Shown piece after piece: positions 59,236 to 64,000 of a stretch of DNA of 64,000 nucleotides. Numbering within the stretch: position 1 is the first letter of the stretch; every line of letters starts with the position of its first letter. The position numbers and the translations under genes are program-made. Under the pieces are notes generated by a model. The model was given only the letters and a program-made list of their open reading frames with translations, was not told the DNA's origin and ran no database searches. Origin of the DNA: Cryptomeria japonica (taxonomy: Eukaryota > Streptophyta > Pinopsida > Cupressales > Cupressaceae); the NCBI RefSeq assembly GCF_030272615.1, contig NC_081410.1:188264119-188328118 (forward strand), given 5' to 3'.

Positions 59236-59569
59236 ATACAAATCTCAAAATTAGGAAAAATCCTAAAGGGTCTAGATTTCTAATTGACTATACAGACAAG
59301 AGCACACTCTCCTACCTCTCAGAATTTACTTAAAATACAAAATACAGATTTTTTCTTTAACCAGATAGCAATTTAGATGCCTAAAAAAGAATTTAAAGAA
59401 TACATGATGTTTGGTCAATTCTCCTCAGGCAACCTGCAAAGACAACGAATCAGTAGTCATATTGTCTTTGTACGACAAGCATAGTCTTCAACAAGCGTTC
59501 TGCAAAAAACTAATTAGGCTGTGAAAATTTCTTCAGATAAACAGATAACCAACCAGGGTCAATCGTTCG

Positions 59570-59760
59570 TATAATCAAATTGAACAGAAAACTAGAAGAA
59601 TAAAATTTTCTTTTTAACCAGAAAAATACATAATCGTACAACACTTCTTACCAGATCGTACGATAATTCGTACAGTATCGTACGATACCTGCAGTTTGTC
59701 ATTTGGGCACATGGGAAATGTCGTACAACAATTTGCAGAAACTGTACAGACGAAAATCCG
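59570..59760 (-). repeat. TCGTACGA repeats beside G2 primer site
   Basis: ATCGTTCGTATAA, AATCGTACAACA, GATCGTACGATAATTCGTAC, TATCGTACGATAC and TGTCGTACAACAA follow one another up to about 50 bases before the primer site, as the 20-bp array does in G1. Confidence 0.7.
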
Positions 59761-59816
59761 AAAAGTTAAAAATCCTAAAAAAAGTTAGTTTTGGATGTCG
59801 AAAAATGTAGTCTTCT

Positions 59817-59834
59817 GCCCCACGGTGGGCGCCA
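59817..59834 (-). promoter_or_regulatory. G2 primer binding site, tRNA-Lys
   Basis: Minus strand TGGCGCCCACCGTGGGGC, which matches the complement of the 3' end of plant tRNA-Lys(CUU) at 18 of 18 positions (tRNA sequence from memory). Four bases from the LTR. Confidence 0.9.
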
Positions 59835-59838
59835 AAAA

Positions 59839-60994
59839 TGTGTGTGTGAAAAGTGGAGTAAGTCTATAAGCTGCAGGCACAACACTTCAATTAAGTCATT
59901 AAATGCATGGTTAGTAAATCAATAATCAATAAATAATAAACCATAACAAAGCAACTAATTGCCTTCTAAAAGATGTGAGTATAAAATTGCTCTTTGATTT
60001 TTATAAGCAATACCAGTGACTAGACTACACCAAGACGAAGGATTTAATCTATATGATAATGAAATCAAGCAAGATGGATGCAAGATGGATGTTAGATGGA
60101 TGAATAATCAAGCAATAATGAATTCGAGCAATATGGATTCAAGCAATAATGAAATAAACTAAATATGCAAATAATCAAAAAAAAGCAAGCAAATATATTC
60201 AATGATTTCAAAGCAAAATCAGCATAATAATAATCTCCAAGGTGTTTCTCAAATATCTCTGTGGTGATTTGAATGAGAGTTGAAGGCTGAATTTATTGAA
60301 ATTCACAAGAGAGATCAAGAAAAAGCACAATTTAGGATTAATTGAAATAATTGAGAAATGAGGTTCAATTAACCTTGAGATAGATTCCAATTATAGTTTA
60401 ATTGAAATGCATTCAAATAAGAAGTTCAAGTTGCATTAGAAATAAGATTTAATTAATTCCATGCATTTATGATAAAAATAGATAATTCTTTGATTTATTC
60501 AAGAAAAGAGTCCTTTTAATGCAACTGAACTTCTTTTTCTAAAAAGCTTTGAGTTCCAATTTTAGAGAATGATTAATAATTCAATTCAATTGCTTTTTTG
60601 ATTTCAAGTTCTCAATTTAGAAAAAGAAATAATATCTCAAGTTTGATTTCTCTCTCAATTCAATTCTTTTATTTTATTTTCAATTTAACTCTTGCTTTCT
60701 AATTAATTCCTCTTTTGTAATAAATCAATTCATTTTTTACATGATTAAATGGCAAATTTATTAATTAATTAAATATGCTAGGATATTTAATAAATTAAAT
60801 AGGATAATTGATCAAAATGATTTACTGGAATAATTTAATTAATATAGAATAATTCACTTGCCATGTGACATTAATGATTGAAGAATTAATTAATTGTGTG
60901 CTCAAGATTGATTTAATTGCCTTTGGTTAGGACCTTGGTGATGTTGTCGAGATTAGGAGCCCATGGTTTAGATGACCAATTTTAGGGTATTACA
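59839..60994 (-). repeat. G2 5' LTR (right copy)
   Basis: 1156 bp, (TG)5 to TATTACA, next to the primer site. It has about 160 bp (60650-60809, T-rich then TTAATTAAT-rich) absent from the left copy. Confidence 0.93.
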
Positions 60995-60999
60995 ACACT

Positions 61000-61635
61000 T
61001 AACTATTTTGAGCCCGTGGAACATGATATATACTGTCCAATAGTTGACAGATTAATGCTTAAAAAACATTTAAGCTTGAGCACGATGCTATGTTATATGA
61101 TTGGTTGAATACAATAAAGAATATGCACTTTAACAATATAATAATGTACACTGCAGCATAGCGATGGACCCAATATATAAATGGATGCTAAGTGTCGGTG
61201 ATACATTATGAACCTTGAACATAATGTTCATTATGTGTCAATGAGATTACAAAAGTACTTCCCCTTTAGATGTATTCATAAAATGAGTATGGAAATGTTG
61301 TCATATAGGTAAAGTACTCAAGCATGTAAATGCTTATGCGAATGAATCGAAAACCGAATGTTAAGATAGAGCTCAAGAATGTATATAATGTAGCATTGAA
61401 AGTGACTGAGTACCAAGTATTTCGCTAAAGCAAAATATACCTTTGCACAGAAATGTCATCAAGGACACACTGAATGCCAAGGACTGAAACAAGAATGCCA
61501 AAGCCAAGTGTGCCAAATCTGAATATGCCATATACCAAGATCAATTTGCCAATCACCAAAGTGCCATGCCAAGATCAATGTGCCAACTGAATAGTTTTGT
61601 CATCAAGGACAAATAACACAAAAGAAAAGTCAACA
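61000..61635 (-). repeat. L0: right part of the probable solo LTR
   Basis: Follows the G2 target duplication. Near its end it reads TTTTGTCATCAAGGACAAAT and AAAAGTCAACA, similar in plan to the C1 LTR end (CATCAATGACAAAACC and CCAACA). TGCCAA repeats (61480-61580) fill the middle. Flank GATTT against GGTTT at the left. Confidence 0.5.
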
Positions 61636-64000
61636 GATTTGACTATAAGAACATGTCAAAAAATTATTTCCCTTTAATTAAACAATATTGTTTCCGTTTA
61701 CTTATAAAAAAATTATTTTATTTAATAGTAATTTTATAATTATTTACACATTAACTATTAATTATAAATTTTAATTATCTTTTTAATAAATATAAATTAT
61801 TTATTTTACATTTTAAAAATATTCAAATAATATCTCAGATGTTTCCTTTCGTATTCCCAAACTCCATTAATGTCACCACTATATATAAATATTGGCGACT
61901 ATCAAATGTCTCGTTCTGTTATGGTTTGGCTCATTCAGATTAAAGCATATAACTGAAAGCTTGAAGATTTAAATAAGGCATCCAATTTGATGAAGTAAAA
62001 TCAATGGACGACCACATCCTTCAATTTGCATGAGTGGTGAATGCCTGGTGCACAACATTGACTGGTAAGTAGAAAACATTTAGGCCTATTCTTCATATAA
62101 AATAGTATTTATTAAAAATACAAATTTATATAATATTATTGTTTTTTAAACAGTTTTTTTGTATTTTTACTGTGTTGAGAAGGCAGATTAAAGGCAGATT
62201 AAGAAGATCAAACCAGTGGAATCACTTAAAAATCTGTTGTGATTTGTAAATTTTCTATTCTTGACTAGATACTATTTATATCATTAGTAATAACTCCAGC
62301 CATTACATATTAATTTAATTTTTATTTTTTTTGTCGTCATTCTCTCCAAAAACTTGCAATAAATACATTTTGTCAGTCCATCCAAGCCATGGGGATGTGG
62401 GTCGAGGTTAAAATTTGATTTTCACACCATATTCTTTCTCATCTAATCATAGCCATTATAGGAGTACTTCAACTTTAGAAGGGAGAGGATCTGGAGCTTT
62501 AGATCCAATATAAGTCCAATCCACCCTGAGTACTTCAATTTTAGAAGGAAGAGGATCTGGAGCTTTAGATCCAACATAAGTCCAATCCACCCTGCTCAAC
62601 CCTAACAATCAATGCAAACTGACCAAAACAGATTTGGATTGGTTGTATACCAACAATAACCAAAAATGACTTCTAATCTTCTACACCTAGCAATTAAACT
62701 GTCCAAGATTTTATTCAATGGTGGAGAGAGAAGAAAAGCCTGTCTGGGACTTTGGTGTACTTGTATCATATGGCAGGAAAACTTAATACTTGTGATGGGT
62801 GTCTATCGATTGTAATGAAGGTGGAGCAGAGTTGATAGAAACATCTGCACCAGACCTTGGCTTTGCAGAATTACGATAGAGAAATTCCTTCAACTCTTTG
62901 CTCTAAATGGTGCTCTTAACATAGACAGGCACTTTCTACCTTCATTAACAGTTAGGGTAATTTAGCACCCCTTCTTATCTCTTATTTAATATTTTAGGGA
63001 ATCAACCTAGTTTAGAGGACCTAACCAGGCCTTTCAATTTACTTATATAGAAGGAAGCATTACTATGGTGACTGACATAAAAGTAATGTAATGTGTATGA
63101 TAGACTGTTATTTTGGTCATCATGGTTGTTTCATTTATGGAGTTATTAATTAGCTTTTATGATTTTATGATCATCTTGCCTGTAGTTTTCTCTACAGGCT
63201 GATCTTTTAAAGTTTCTAAACAGGAAAAAAACCGTTTCTTAAAAGGAGAAAATTTAGATTCGTTTCATAATGCTCTGAACGTAGAAAACAAGTAGAAGTA
63301 TTATATATCTTGTCATTCGAACCTCTCTTTCTTAATTTTAAAAATTTCTTATCCTTTTTGTTGGCCAGACATTTTCAATAATGCCATCATTTTTTCTCCC
63401 AAATCTTTTTTTTTTTTTTTTTTTAATAATTCGTTAACTTTTCAATCAAAAATAATAAAAAACCTCTGAATACTCTGAATTTTTTTTTAAATTTCATTTT
63501 GCTGGAATATTAATGAATAATTTTCTAAATCTAGGTGTGTAAATGTAGCTATACTTTGAAGATTTCAACGTTTGATTTATTGCTACTCCAGAGCCTCCTT
63601 AAATAAGAACTGTTTGAATTTTAGTTGAATGAAAATGACAAGGAATAAAAAGATCTCCTTCATGATTTGAAACTACCCACAATCTTTATGGAAGCCTGTT
63701 GTGCCATAACTGCAAATTTTATTTGCTAAACTCTAAAACAGAATATATCTTTTCTCTTCAAAGATTATCGATGTCACTGTCTGTAGATTTTTCATAGATT
63801 TTTCAAGCACCAGTCCTTGTCACTTTTAATGTCATGCTCACGTAGTTTAATGTTAACTAAGTTAATCTTTCCTCTACTGTGAGTATGAGATTTCTTCTTT
63901 ACGGTTGGTTTTAAAGTTTGTGTTAGACATCTCTTTTCACATTATTCACTGTACTCTGATATCACTCCTAAGTAAAGATCCATTGGGATTTCTCAAAAAT
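61636..64000. other. AT-rich flank, no supported gene
   Basis: Outside all elements recognised here. CTATATATAAATAT at 61878-61891 is a TATA-box shape, and CTGGTAAGTAG at 62062-62072 a splice-donor shape, but no ORF of useful length links them. A T-run of 17 or more sits at about 63408-63424. I see no RNA gene. Confidence 0.45.
62462..62593. repeat. 66-bp tandem direct duplication
   Basis: 62462-62527 and 62528-62593 are adjacent copies, starting GAGTACTTCAA and ending CCAATCCACCCT, differing at about three positions. Confidence 0.92.

Larger units (their letters stand above)
57665..59816 (-). other. G2 5' leader
   Basis: About 2.15 kb without a supported ORF. It contains two stretches of GTACGA/ACGACA repeats (58060-58400, 59570-59760), TTTTGACAGAGTTTT-like repeats (58440-58620) and a block conserved with the G1 leader (59110-59235). 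A short plus-strand ORF at 58733-58972 has no recognisable content and is taken as chance. Confidence 0.6.
29248..60994 (-). mobile_element. G2: complete Tat-like Ty3/gypsy element with nested copia insertions
   Basis: LTRs at 29248-30263 and 59839-60994 both begin (TG)5AAAAGTGG and end TATTACA. ACACT flanks both ends (29243-29247, 60995-60999), a perfect 5-bp target duplication. Reading right to left: primer site (tRNA-Lys), leader, gag, protease, G-patch linker, RT, RNase H, second RNase H, integrase, antisense PMD gene, polypurine tract. C1 with C2 inside interrupts it within protease. Without the 14.45 kb insertion the element is about 17.3 kb. All genes are broken. Confidence 0.93.

Noticed and set aside
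61878-62072. TATA-like box followed by a splice-donor shape, suggesting a host gene start
   Set aside because: No ORF longer than about 10 codons follows ATGGACGACC near 62004 and no acceptor gives a plausible exon. AT-rich DNA makes such shapes common.

Overview
The window looks like intergenic DNA from a seed plant with a very large, repeat-filled genome. It is AT-rich and almost wholly made of LTR retrotransposons. A gymnosperm, probably a conifer, is my guess from the element types and their long decayed leaders and tails; that is inference, not proof. No intact host gene, tRNA, rRNA or CRISPR array was seen.

Layout. (1) 1-15512: most of a minus-strand Ty3/gypsy element of the Tat type (called G1 here). 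It has gag, protease, G-patch, RT, two RNase H domains and integrase, plus a plant-mobile-domain (PMD) gene on the opposite strand near its 3' end. Its 5' LTR is at 14399-15512; its 3' LTR lies left of the window. (2) 15513-19205: old sequence holding the tail of a decayed minus-strand gene that G1 cut, and a 142-bp tandem duplication. (3) 19206-27174: a complete LTR element (N1) with a perfect 5-bp target duplication and no RT or integrase. It carries a coiled-coil/zinc-knuckle Gag-like ORF and a second, unrecognised ORF of about 1,130 codons. (4) 27480-61635: a four-layer nest. The outer layer is probably a solo LTR (L0), split by a second Tat element (G2, 29248-60994). G2 is split inside its protease by a minus-strand copia element (C1, 41003-55453). 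C1 is split inside its pre-integrase region by a plus-strand copia element (C2, 45035-52790). (5) 61636-64000: AT-rich flank with a 66-bp tandem duplication and no supported gene.

All coding regions are broken by stops and frameshifts, many of them CAA/CGA/TGG changed to stop, as expected from C-to-T decay of methylated DNA. Each autonomous element once encoded Gag for the particle, protease for processing, RT plus RNase H for cDNA synthesis, and integrase. N1 lacks the enzymes. It shares the initiator-Met primer site, a double purine tract and an LTR hairpin with the copia elements, so it was probably mobilised by copia machinery.

The most interesting signals are three. A hairpin near the 3' end of the N1, C1 and L0 LTRs has a conserved C-rich loop and stems that differ between families yet stay complementary. 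In each Tat element, an element-specific short repeat occurs both in the genomic RNA leader and just upstream of the antisense PMD gene, in the same sense relative to each transcript. N1 encodes a large protein I cannot place.
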